The position numbers and the translations under genes are program-made. Source: Isoetes taiwanensis (Eukaryota > Streptophyta > Lycopodiopsida > Isoetales > Isoetaceae). From it: a stretch of DNA of 64,000 bases. Positions 1-10,545 of the stretch are shown here, piece by piece (within the stretch, counting starts at the first letter, position 1; each line of letters begins with the position of its first letter). The notes beneath the pieces were generated by a model, which was not told where the DNA came from, searched no databases, and saw only the letters and a list, made by a program, of their open reading frames with translations. The stretch spans positions 12,850,719 to 12,914,718 of the forward strand of contig JAJEKV010000040.1 of NCBI GenBank assembly GCA_021234155.1, written 5' to 3'.

Positions 1-29
1 ATATTGCTTCGTTCCAGTTACGTATTGCT

Positions 30-41
30 CGGGTTAGAGCA
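30..41 (+). other. possible degraded tRNA primer-binding site of the chromovirus
   Basis: The run gggttagagcat resembles the initiator-methionine tRNA primer site common in plant LTR elements, with a CAG-containing part missing. Its position at the start of the internal region fits. The match is short and imperfect, so this is only a suggestion. Confidence 0.25.
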
Positions 42-1740
42 TCACAAGCCTAGCTCCCATTATAATCGAAGGTGAGGGTTTACGCTCCTAGCGACATTCA
101 AAACCTCGGTCGCGAGGAAGGAATCACAGAGCTGAAGAGTTCGCAACTCCAGAAGGAAACGGACGGGCGACTTCGCCATTCAGGAGAATCGACTTCCCCT
201 CAAGTAAGAGCCAGTACTTACGGGAGAAGTTACCTCGGAACATCCCAAACCCTACAGCAACATCGAGGCGGATCATGGGCGGAACAAAATTTGAGAACAA
301 ACTGCAAACGGAGGAAGAGTTCCTTGCTCTCGAGCGAGATGGGGATCAGTTATGCGACCTCAAACATCCTAACGGCAAGCTCGTCCTTAGCACCTCCCGG
401 GATAGGGCGGGCGGAGTGCGACCTCCGGGAGGGCTTGACAGCAGTCAATGACTTCTGAGGCTCACCCGCGGTGGAGGTTGATGATTCGAGCGGAACCTGT
501 TTGGATCACCCAGAGTAGCGAGGACCTCTACATATGACGGTCATTAAGCTGTACACGCCATTGGCGATGGATGGAAGAATAAGCGGTTATCCACCTTAAG
601 TTCACCCAGGCGAGGAAGGAGTATATCGGCTGATTGCACTCTGAGTTGGCGAGGCATGCGGTTACCTTAACGAGTATGCAATCACGGTGAAAAGAGCGGT
701 AGCACTTTCGGCGTCTTCGACTTAGCGTACCTTCTGAGGCGAGGAGGCAAATGCGGTAATGACGACTTATACCACCGCTGAATAGAAGATTGCCAAAGAG
801 CATTCTGGGGTGGATCTCCAGCCAGCGTCGCGCCAAGACAGGCATTCGGTAGGAACGGCCCAAGTGAAAAAGTTCTCTGGAGGATAATCCATCTTACCCG
901 GCACATCAACGAAATGATTGCTTGATGGTTGCAAGTTCTTGTATTGAGTGTAATATAAAATATAAATATAACATTCTCTTGCACTATAAATGTTTTGTGA
1001 TATATTTTGTGTCCCCTCAACCATGCCAACAAACATAAATAAAGCAGAAAACAGAGAGAAAACTAACCATGTAGATATGAACCACTTGTGTATGCGATAG
1101 AGGCACGGCGCTGAGGGAGAGCGACAAGCTACTTGAGAACTACGAGGGAATAGAGCCGCCAGGAGCCACGCCCGGCAAAGAGAGCACAGCGAAGAATTTG
1201 GACAAATGACCCCGAGGAAGAAGAAATATGCAAATGAGGGCCGGACCTCGAGGCGGATAAAGGCTTTGCTAGCCGCTGAGGAAGCGGTTGATTGGGTAGC
1301 GGCTCAAGCTACTTGCCAAACATCGGCTTCGGAGAAACGGTAGAGACAAGAGAGCAAGAGAAGGGAGAGGTCCCAGCTCGGACTCCTCGGGCTCAAGCTG
1401 ATTGATTTCAGGTCGAGGAAGAAGAAGCGAGAACCAAGTCGAGCGGGGCGAAGGCGGAAGGGGGCCACCCAGGAGAAGGCGACAAAAAGGGACACAAGAA
1501 CCTCGACTACCCGGAAGAAAGTAGGCTACGCAGGAAATGTTTGGAAGGCGGGGAAGCTCGAGAGAGCAATTCTCGGCGAGAACAGGTGGGAACATGGAGG
1601 CGAGAGGAAGCGGCAGCCCGAGATGGCGAATCACGGTAATACCTATGGTATGAAGGATAAGGATAAAAGCGGGGTGGCTTAGCAGCGAACTGAAGGGAAC
1701 ATGCGCATTTGGTGGAAGGGGCTATACCCAAGGCTCATGG

Positions 1741-2370
1741 CTTAGCGGGGGATGCCTGAGTTCAAGAAGTTTGCTAAAGCCTTCAGCGCCATTATGTGTC
1801 CCAAAGAAACCTGAAGTCGATTATGATCTGGCGGTTCTCTGAGGTTGCGGCAAGGCAACAGTCGGTCTCTGAGAAATACACAGAGGAATTTATGAGGCTA
1901 AGAACGTATGTGCCAAAGTTACTTAGGAGAGAGAAACCTTAGCGATGGGGAAGCTACATTGAAGGTGCAGATAGGAGATCCATGGCTTGTAAGGGCAATA
2001 AACCCAGAAACGATGTCAGGCGAGGTCAAGGCAATAAGTTTGCAAGGAGAGCGGGACCTCGGGAATAGTGGGCGGCTGACTGACATTACCAAGATAAAGG
2101 CAAAGGCGAGTTTTAGCGAAACGGCCGGCCGGGACCGGCTAGAGCCCATATAGTGGCAATCAAGGGAAACGGCCGGGGAAGGTGTCCTTCAAGACAAAGC
2201 GGAAGGTCAAACTACTCCCAGCGGTCGCGATCGCTACGCGGTATGCCAAGGAAGAAGAGAGCGAGGAGTGCATAAGCGGCTTTTGCCCGGGTGTTTCCGG
2301 CCGGGCGCGGGCAATAAGCGCCCATATGTCATGAGTGCGGCTACTTGAGTTGGGAGATTGGGACATACAT
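1741..2370 (+). pseudogene. chromovirus gag (capsid and zinc knuckle), broken
   Basis: Translation from about 1750 gives capsid-like text around 1855-1920 (SVSEKYTEEFMRLRTYVPK), the usual core of the Retrotrans_gag domain, in which a helix rich in E, F and R precedes a conserved leucine-rich stretch. A shift follows in the 'LLRREKP' region. Near 2327-2344 the residues C-H-E-C-G-Y remain from what is probably a CCHC zinc knuckle, but the distal His and Cys are not in register. Gag packages the element RNA and forms the virus-like particle. Several shifts and stops make this copy non-coding as written. The part before 1740 is purine-rich, low in recognisable sequence and probably the gag N-terminal or leader region. 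Confidence 0.7.
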
Positions 2371-2619
2371 TAAATGACGGCCGGCGGAAGGCCAGCGACT
2401 ACATTAATTGAGTGTCATATCTTTGCCGCCAATGAATCTGAGCCGGTGAAGGTGGGAAGGAAGGTGAGGAGTCTCTAGCCAGTGGTTCAAATGTTGAAGT
2501 TGAAACCATTAAGTCAAAGCCAAGGCCCGTTGTCTTAGCAAGTGGAGGCTGATAAAAGTGACGGCGAGGTAAAATCAACTTTGACATCGACTTAGGATTA
2601 AGATCGAGATAAGTGATTA

Positions 2620-4200
2620 ATGAGCATCGGCAAATATGACTTGATAATAGGTATGGAGTACCTTGGACCAGCCGAGGGGCCATTATTGATTGTGGAAGCG
2701 GAAGGTGACCTTCCTTGCGGCAATGAGATCATTGAGATAACGGGTAAAAGTTGATGTCCCCATCATCGCGATTAATATGTCTTCTAAGCGGTACATTCAA
2801 GTGCATCAAAAGAGTGGCTTGAGGTAGCATACATCTTCAAGCTTGAGATTAGTGGCCCAGGAATTGGAAGGAAGCAAAGACAAGATGCTCGGCAAATTCA
2901 TAGAGGCAAATAGCTAGGATTGATCCACTTGAGTTCCGCGATCTCTTTTCGAGATGAGATCAAGCGACTCCCCTCCTTATAGAAATTAAGTGCGAGATAG
3001 CACTCGAGCGGGAACAAAGCAGGCAAGCAGGCTCCATATAGAATGACAAGCGAGGTTGGCAGCCGAACTAAAGCGATTCACGGTACTTTCGACCTAGGTT
3101 TCATTAGACCTAGTGTCACCAGCGTTTGGGCGCCCATTCTTTTTGTCAAGAAGAAGGATGGATCTTTGAGAATGTGCATAGACTATAAACCGGTTGAATA
3201 AGCACACCGTAGAACAAGTATGCGCTTCGAATCGGGCGACTTGATGGATGAAGCTTCAAGGAGCAGATCTTCTCCAAAAATCGACTTAAGGTGAGGTTAT
3301 CATCGGTCTGGATAAAGGAGGAGGATATCCACAAAGGCAGCCGGAATTGGTATGGGCATTATGAGTTCCGCGGTGATGCCTTTACGACATCAAATGCCCC
3401 ATAGCGTTCGCAGGCTCATGAGCGATATCTTGAGTTCACGGACACCTTTGGCGTTATTTTCTTTGATGACATTTTTGGTGTATGTAGATCCCTTGAAGAG
3501 CACATTCTGCAACGCGAGAAGGGTGCTAGAGAGTTGAGGCGCGGTTATGCGCCAGAAGTTGTGAAGTGCCACCGCCGCCTTGAGAGAAAGGTGGAATACC
3601 TTGGTCATGTGATCTCGGCGAGAAGGCATCTCGGCCGGACCCAGCCAGATTGAAGCGATGATTGATGGCCGAAGAATGTGCAATTCGGAAGTTTTCTCGG
3701 TCCTAGCGAGAATTGCCTCACGGGGAAGTTAAGTGAAGAACTTTGCTAGATAACAGCCGGATTAACGGACGGCCGAGGCGGGAAGGTGAAAGATTGGGTA
3801 GAACATTGGCAAGCTCCCAAAAGGATTTGAATTGTTGAAGGAGAAGCTTTAACAACGACCCAGTCTTAACCTGCGGACGGGAGAAAAGATAAGCTTGTAA
3901 CAGCAGGATCACGGTAAGATAGCCTGAGTGCGGTGCTTATGCAAGAAGCGTGTGGTGGCGATATGATTCGGGAGGAAGGCAAACGGCAGAGCCTTTACCC
4001 AGCGCCGCGATCGAGTAACTGCGGTTGTCGAGCGTTAAGAATATGGAGGCACTACCTCTTGGGAAGGAAGTTCCAGTGGATCGCAGGCCATGAGCCTCAA
4101 TATGTATTCACGCAAAACCACACCTCAATCACGGCGTGAGGAGATGGATGGAGTTCCTCGAGAATCACGAGCTTATTATAGTCTAGCCGGGGAAACTCAG
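2620..4200 (+). pseudogene. chromovirus protease, reverse transcriptase and RNase H, broken
   Basis: A protease C-terminal signature, YDLIIGMEYL, lies at 2634-2663. Reverse transcriptase follows: [19 protein letters not shown] at 3133-3189 is a near-perfect Ty3/gypsy RT motif. The catalytic aspartate pair is at about 3458-3480 as F-F-D-D-I, standing for the usual Y/F-x-D-D. VEYLGHVIS at 3591-3617 is the standard segment just before the RNase H connection. Remains of RNase H are read at 4040-4140. RT copies the element RNA into DNA and RNase H removes the template. Shifts occur at about 3195, 3330, 3400 and 3700, among others. Family identity is certain; the copy as written cannot make an enzyme. 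Confidence 0.85.
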
Positions 4201-4379
4201 TAATGTGGTAGCGGTCGGCACCGAGGCATCACGACAACTGGGGAAGTGCATTACAGCGCCAATTTGGCCTTTCTCCGGTGACTTTGGTAAGAAGGATTGA
4301 AGAGTCCTTGCCCCTTAGCGGATGTGGATTCCCGAGTATGGGCAAGCCTCTCTAAGGGAAATTTCACAAACGGATATAA

Positions 4380-5330
4380 AGCGGGGAGCCTTGAAGCATT
4401 ATAAGAAGGAAGGCAACTTTGTTATACCATAAGAACAAGTTATGCGTGCCGAATCATGGTGTAAGGAAGTTGATCCTCCATGACACGCACAACAGCCCAA
4501 TAGCTGGCCATGCGGGGATTCATGAAAACATATTTCAAAGTCTTGCTTGGCGGCTATTATTGGCGAATGAAGAAGCAAATAGCTCGCTACATCAAGGAAT
4601 GTCGGCTATGCCGGCCAGAGACGAAATGAGCGACTTGATTCGAGGCGTAAACCGTGCGCCGGTGCCAAATGCTAAGTGGGAGGTAATCAGCATGGATTTC
4701 ATCACGGGACTCCCAGAAACGGCGAGAGCAAGGATGCCTTGATGATGGTAGTGGAATAGTTATCGTGTGAGATCTTGGGGCTTCATGGCATGCCAGGAGA
4801 TTATCTCGACGAGAGAGATCGGGGTTCGCAGGTGCCGCACCTTGCAAGACCTCTTTCTGCGGCAATTGAACCAAGCTATCCATGAGCGCGGCGTATCATC
4901 ACCAGACGGATGGCGGCGGAGCGGACCAGCGGGGATCTTAGAAGACATGCTCTGAAACTATATATGCGGAATAAGCAAAGTATGTGGGAAGGGTTATTCA
5001 CTTGGTGGAGTTTGCATACAATAGCACCAAGCGAGAATCGTCCCAAATGTAAGCCATTTATGATCAATTATGACTGCTCGGTGCCTAACTCGGACACTTG
5101 GCACAACCGGGTGTCAAAGTAGAAGTTCGCGGATGTTGGCCGATATCGCGGCCATTCGTGGAAGAGGTTCGGTGTCACTAGCAGCGAGAGTCGACAAGAG
5201 CATCGCCCGATAAGCATCCCGAGCGGTAGAGGTTCAAAGTTGGAGATGATGTGGCTCAAGATAAAGGTGAAGCTGGCTTCCGGAGTTAGCAGTGCAAGAA
5301 GCTTGCTCCAAGGTGGGGTACGGACCCTTG
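4380..5330 (+). pseudogene. chromovirus integrase (H2C2 zinc finger and catalytic core), broken
   Basis: The zinc-binding H2C2 module is readable: HDTHNSPIAGHAGIH at about 4479-4523 supplies the His pair, and after one frame change KECRLCRPE near 4590-4615 supplies the Cys pair. The core begins with NAKWEVISMDFITGLPET at about 4666-4720, which carries the first catalytic Asp of the D-D-E triad (MDFITGLP). Later, AYNST-like and KVGDDV-like stretches (5015-5060 and 5235-5260) match the end of the core and the GPF/GPY-type module. The middle part with the second Asp and the Glu is scrambled. Integrase inserts the cDNA into the host genome. Confidence 0.85.
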
Positions 5331-5406
5331 GAATAATCAGAGAGGTAATCAATCCCACAAGTTAGAATTGCCGGCACACCTAAAGATTCCATAAAAGGTC
5401 TTCCGC

Positions 5407-5769
5407 GTGAGTTTTGTTGAAAGCATACTCCAAATCAGGGCGAGAGTCTGGACCTCAACGTTGTTGGAAATGGCGAGGAGGAAGCATTTGGAAATAGTTC
5501 GAGAAATGATTCTTGATAGGCTTTTAAGAAGACAAGGAGGTCCGATTCCTCGGTATTTGGTCAAAAGTGGAAACCTTACGATTGGAAGGCATACGTGGGT
5601 ACTTAAGAAAGATTTAGTAAGCGGTACCCACAATTTATGGAACAATGGGACGGCAAGGTCATCTCGAAGAAATCGGCTTCGGGCATGTCGATTTGTGGGG
5701 ATTGAATGCTTGTATAGATTAATCTCGCGTACAGCCATGCTTGGTATGGATGCATCGTTGTTACGATGA
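5407..5769 (+). pseudogene. chromovirus integrase C-terminal chromodomain
   Basis: A 120-residue open stretch contains EIVREMILDRLLRRQGG followed by PRYLVKSGNLTIGRHTWV. It matches the chromodomain pattern: E-x-I-L-D-R-R, then YLVKW, then a T-W-x-P acidic end. The second aromatic-cage Trp of YLVKW is read as Ser here (YLVKS), and the Pro after TWV is Leu. Chromodomains of this type steer integration toward modified chromatin. This is the best-preserved stretch of the element. Downstream (5770-6550) nothing coding is recognised before the polypurine tract. Confidence 0.75.
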
Positions 5770-6550
5770 TGGGGAACCCTCGGTGATCTCTGGGAAGTGG
5801 TGTAATGTCAATGTAGGCATGGCCCAAGCGTTTCCACCCAGAGTGGGAAGGTAGATTAGAAAGTCTACTTACGTCCCACACGGAAGTAGGCGACCTCGAA
5901 GAAAAGAGGTCATTAAGGAATGCATTGATAGGAAAGCACCTTTAGCCCCATATATGTTTTGATAGGAGGAATCCATCCTTCCATTACCTTGAGGATATCT
6001 CAAGCGGGCAACTAGAGGTGTAGGCATGGTGGCATATAGGCCTTATAAGTAGCCCTATCTCCGGCCATTATGGAAGATTCATCCCCTCTTCTGGCCAGGA
6101 GATTAGCCGTACATTCATGTAGATAGGTGGGTTGGTCACCATATAGCAAAATTTATTAAAAAATTAAAGCGGTACTAGCATTAGTGTCGACACAGAGGCG
6201 ATGGCGCTCAGGAGGGCAAGGAAGGAGGGTCGAGCTCTGAAGACTTACAACACAAGTTTTGTTGGAATGTGTTGCAAGGAATGAAAAGTACCTCGGACAA
6301 TAATTATAGATATGAAATGTTGAAATTTTGTCTAACTTAAGATAGTGAATAACTTGTTAATGGTGTTATGAATTGATAAGTATTTCATAATATAATAGTA
6401 ATAATGTTCTAAAATAATTACCTTAGAGTAATGCGTGATAAATGTATAAAGATTATATTGTAGGCATCACCGCGTTGATTGCGGTTGCGAGGTTAGGAAG
6501 ATCCCAAGGTGGGGAGATATTACGATCTTTCTTGAACTGACATCATTTCA

Positions 6551-6561
6551 AGTGGGGAGAA
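6551..6561 (+). promoter_or_regulatory. polypurine tract of the chromovirus
   Basis: The run agtggggagaa sits directly before TGTGGCG. This is the usual plus-strand primer position and composition for plant Ty3/gypsy elements and it fixes the 3' LTR start at 6562. Confidence 0.7.
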
Positions 6562-7140
6562 TGTGGCGTTCGGCGATTATCGCTCCGGGGCGTACATTTA
6601 TGCTTTGCCCGCGTCGCGGCGTACCGCGCCACCCACAGATTGGCGGTATGCGCCAGCGGATAGCGGGGTAAGTAGCCTAGGGGCAACTTACTGGAGTGTT
6701 CATATATTGATAATGTGCACATGTGCACATTAATGAGAAACACCTGCTTCCATGTTGGCATATTTTGCCACCCCTAGCCACTAAAAGGCAGTGGGGCCTT
6801 TCCAATTATCCACATGTAAATTGGGTAATTAAAACCTAGCCTAAACCCCCCATGTCTATTTGGGGTAGGAAAACCTAGCTTGCTAGTTTTTAGATCATAG
6901 GGTTTTAGAGCTGGGTTTGGCTGCCCAGGGCCAAAGCGCCTCGAGCTTGGCCCTTGGCGAATTAGCCATCAGTTTCCACACACAATTCGATCAGCTCGGC
7001 GGGATGGTTGAACTTCGGTCGGGGAGAAGGGAAACCACTCAGGATCAGGTATTTGGTCAATTTAATGGCAACCCGTCTTCTAGTCACTTAAGTCCGGTGG
7101 GTTTAGACTATTAAAATTGCCCATAATAACTATCTAGATC
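6562..7140 (+). mobile_element. 3' LTR of the chromovirus (start secure, end not found)
   Basis: The LTR starts with TG at 6562. The stretch to about 7140 can be matched, with gaps, to the sequence from 63484 to the window end. The clearest shared block is ggatcaggtattt (about 7041 and 63901) and the AT-rich text after it, ending near gatc at both. The LTR probably runs on past 7140, but its terminal CA cannot be placed because the matching LTR leaves the window. A 22 bp perfect palindrome lies inside it at 6711-6732. LTRs carry promoter and polyadenylation signals; no convincing TATA box was picked out. Confidence 0.7.
6711..6732. repeat. 22 bp perfect palindrome in the LTR
   Basis: The centre is tgcacatgtgca and the arms extend to taatg and catta. 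It is a perfect inverted repeat with no spacer, and could be a dimeric transcription-factor site in the LTR U3 region. It is not obvious in the related LTR at 63484. Confidence 0.8.
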
Positions 7141-8721
7141 TTAGATCTCGGGACACTAACTAAAGAACTAACTCTATGATTAGATCTAGTTCTTTGGCTC
7201 TTAAATGATATATTTGGATGATGTATTTACGTGAACTCCTTGTATTGGGAAGGGGGTAGAGGCCTAAAGCTTGTAGTTGATATACTCCTAGAGTAGCCTC
7301 CCTAGCACAACTTGTGGAATTAGGCACATTGTGCAAGAGCCTACTTAGGGTTGTGGGTGAAGGGGCAGGAGGCTGGCTAAAAGGAGGTTCATGTCGACTC
7401 TTGAGCGATCCCCCACAGTGTGTAAAGCCTCACAGGGATCATTGTGACTAGGTCCTAATGACTTTACCCTTTGAGTGCGGGTAAGGCATGGGCTCGTACC
7501 GTGAAGTGGTGTACACTTTCCGGTGGGTTGACTGGAATACGAGGCGGTGGCCCTCTAGTCACCTTGAGTTAGCATGCAGTCTCAGGAGAGAGTGATCCCT
7601 ACGCCCCATGGGTGGGAGGATGAGACCGAGGAATAGCCCCTTGGCTATGCATCCGGCCGAGACTGGGTCAGTCCCAACACTTTTCAGCCTACTCTTGCAA
7701 AGTGTGCAGGGAGAGGCGGATGGGTGGACAACCCTATGCCATGTTCTTATGCCTGACCAAATCCATTGCCATGAATTCACATGCACGCAGCGAACTACGG
7801 AGACCCAAATGGTCAGTCATCCATTGAGTGCGAGCCTTGGGTAGGATCCCCTATGTGATGTCTTGATCTTTGTCTATGCGGATATGAGGGGACCATCGCC
7901 CGAGATGGTCACGGGATGTTGATGTATGTGCTCTGCGGCATGTATGTTTTAAACGCTGACTAGGTAGGCCGAGGGAGCGGGGTAGAATGACACCTTCACT
8001 CTCCCCGAGACTGTTACGGGTGGAGTGATATGTGGAGGGCCACTGTGTCGACATGGAGCTGGTGTGGGAAGAACTCACAATTTGTATCGGTGGGTGCAGG
8101 TATCACAGTAGAGGCGTCATTATCGGTTATCTTGAATCTAGTGGATGCACAATTTCTGGAAAGGCAACAACAAGTGCAATGATACCTTTGGCACGAAAGA
8201 CAACATGGTGTTAAAGGGAAACTCTTTCCCAAGCTGTTTATGTTTATTACTGCTGACTAAATGCAAAGCCAAGGAAATTGAGTTATGTTGCTTCAACAAT
8301 AATAAAAAATAGGAAGATTGCAAATGGAAGATCTATATTGTGCATCGGTATATATTTTTACATCATTTATTTAAATGTGGGACAAAAAGATAAACTATTT
8401 TTTAAACCAAACAATCTATTCAATTCAATTTATTATACAAGTCAATTAGGTCTATTATTGCATAGATACCCTTATAAATACATATGCTTGAGCTCTATAA
8501 ACTTTAAAATTGACCTATGGCACAAGGTTGTCATATCTAAGTTCCAATTATTCATATATTCTCTCAACTACTACAAAATAACTCATAAGGCCTCTACATG
8601 CAAAAATACAATAGTACTCCAAGGAAACTTGGTATCAATTTTACACCTTTGCTTAAAGATAAAAATGAGAAAACTGACAATATTTTTTTAAAAAATTACA
8701 TGAAAATAGTTGTAATTTCTT
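7141..8721. other. no gene recognised (LTR remainder and intergenic DNA)
   Basis: The part up to about 8220 has balanced composition and no coherent reading frame; it is probably the rest of the LTR. From 8220 to 8700 the sequence is AT-rich. An open stretch at 8278-8691 has the composition expected of AT-rich noncoding DNA and no known motif. Confidence 0.5.
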
Positions 8722-10545
8722 TTACGCTATTTTGGGATTCTCGAGCAGTAGTTGAGTAGGCGAGAGAAGCTGGCCAGTCGCGAGGCCAGCCCTCACCAGG
8801 GCAAGATTGAACCACAGCACCAACCGTGACCACATCTTCCGTTGCGAACTCACGATTGAGCGAGGAACCAGCGAGTAGGGATCTATATTGTTGCTTTGTG
8901 GATTTTCGCGAAGAAGCGTTTGACACTATGCCTCGGGGAAAAACTATGGGCAAGGCGCAGCGACTGGGGGTTCCTGTAGATTTGCAAAATCACGATTAAT
9001 GCAGGCTATATGAAAAGATGCTGAGATTGATTCGCAGCAGAGACAAACCAACCATTTGATAGTAGTATAGGGGTTGCGTCGGGGATGCCCTCTTTAACAT
9101 TGTTTGGGCTTTACATTGATCAATTGGAGAGCGGCTTCATGGAAGCGATAGACTCACCTTTTTCTCTTATCGGATCATCAGGGCGGTTAATATATCTCGC
9201 GTGATGTGGACCTCTAGCTTACACACCGGCGGACATGCAGCGACATCTCAATACTTACCGGACACGTGCATGGCGATATCTTGGCGTCAACCTGGCCAAG
9301 ACTAAAGGTGGTTTCATATCATATTCCACGTCGGTCGAGGTCCCCTCCTTGATTACAAGGCTAGAATGTGGAAGTTGCATCCCACATACAAGTATTTGAA
9401 ATTGGAGTTTCCATCTACTATGCAGCAGGACACATCCATCACGACTCTGAGTAATGGTTTGAAGGCATTATATGCAATGCAAAACAATAGTAATAGAAGC
9501 GGAGTTGTATGATTGGGCCCATGATCCTGATTCAAGGTCTTAGTAGAACTTTGTCCTTTTTATACGGGGTGGAAGTATGGGGCCAGTAGTATCACTGCTA
9601 CTTGGAATAACTTGGAGCGAGTCGAGAAAGCCTTCTTGATACGAGCACTAGGGGTGAAGTCCCGCAGTCCCATATCAAATTCCTACTGCAGAGGCAGAGT
9701 TCTTGCTTGCCTCTTGAGGCGGCCTTGATCGCCACATTGTCTATTTTAGGAAGGTGGTCAATATGGGCCCGATGTTAGTCTTTCTAAACTAGCTTATATC
9801 ATGGCAATGGGGCCTTGGCGCCTCAAGGCTTCTTTGGAGGAAAAAGAGAGCTCAATGGTTGGCTAGATGGAATGTCGCGAGAACGCGAGTGCAACCACAT
9901 ATACAAGCGGCGGTCGCCATAGCTTGAGGCAATATCTTGGCGCTTGCTTCTCGGCAAGCTTTGGGATGCAATGCCCTTGAACATGTCAAGGCGAGCACAC
10001 TATCGGCCACATAAATCCCACATTGAGCGAGGCCGCAATGCTACTGCGTACCCGCCATGAAGAAAGCGCGAGACTCATTGCCTCTATTCGCCGCGAGGGG
10101 GCACATCATCTTGAATTGGGGCAGGCGGATGGTTGGTGAGCCATGCGGGGCGAACTCTGTCAATCTTTGCCAAATGGGAGTCATTGAGGATAGATCTCAG
10201 CATACCCTTCAAAGTTGCCAGTATATGATCCAAATTCCGGACGGCTATCTTTGAGTTGGTCGGGCCTGGCCGGCCATTACATGTGACATTGAGCCACGGC
10301 ATCAGATGCAGGTCTTTGGGATCATGCACCTTCATGAGGTTATGGACATGCGAGATCGACTATGTATATATACATTGATGTATACTTATGCGGCTTAATG
10401 ACATTCTTATACTGCCATGGTTTTCCCTCGAAAACCGCCGGAGGCGAGAGGTTTTAGCAGGGCGGTAATAAGTTTGTTGCGCTCCTTGTGGGTCCCATAG
10501 GCGATTGGCCTCGGTGGGCGATAAAAAATCATTCTCATTCTCATT
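8722..10545 (+). mobile_element. 5'-truncated LINE (non-LTR retrotransposon), reverse transcriptase part
   Basis: Translation in shifting frames gives a LINE reverse transcriptase. HIFRCELTIERGTSE and ILYCCFVDFREEAFDTMPRG at about 8820-8940 match the F-V-D-F-x-K-A-F-D-x-V segment. GMPSLTLFGLYIDQLE at about 9083-9130 matches the G-x-x-Q-G-C-P-L-S-P-x-L-F motif. A C-terminal part with TWNNLERVEKAFLIRALGVKS lies at about 9600-9660. The copy starts inside the RT, lacks endonuclease, and ends in a short (TCATTC)-type tail at 10527-10545 rather than poly(A). This tail and protein text suggest a LINE clade different from the L1-like copy at 53225. It is dead by truncation and by many frame changes. 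Confidence 0.8.

Larger units (their letters stand above)
1..6561 (+). mobile_element. Ty3/gypsy chromovirus, internal region (degenerate, 5' LTR outside window)
   Basis: Domain order read in shifting + frames is gag, aspartic protease, reverse transcriptase, RNase H, zinc-binding integrase and chromodomain. This is the order of a plant chromovirus (Ty3/gypsy with a C-terminal chromodomain). The window opens at or just after the end of the 5' LTR. The internal region ends at a polypurine tract (6551-6561), after which an LTR starts with TGTGGCG. No single frame stays open across any whole domain: frames shift every 50-150 bases. The element is therefore either inactive or carries many sequence errors. 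The domain calls are secure because several family motifs are almost unchanged; the lineage within chromoviruses is not resolved. Confidence 0.9.

Noticed and set aside
8278..8691. 137-codon frame
   Set aside because: Ile/Tyr/Lys/Asn-rich composition expected from AT-rich DNA, no motif, no splice or start context.
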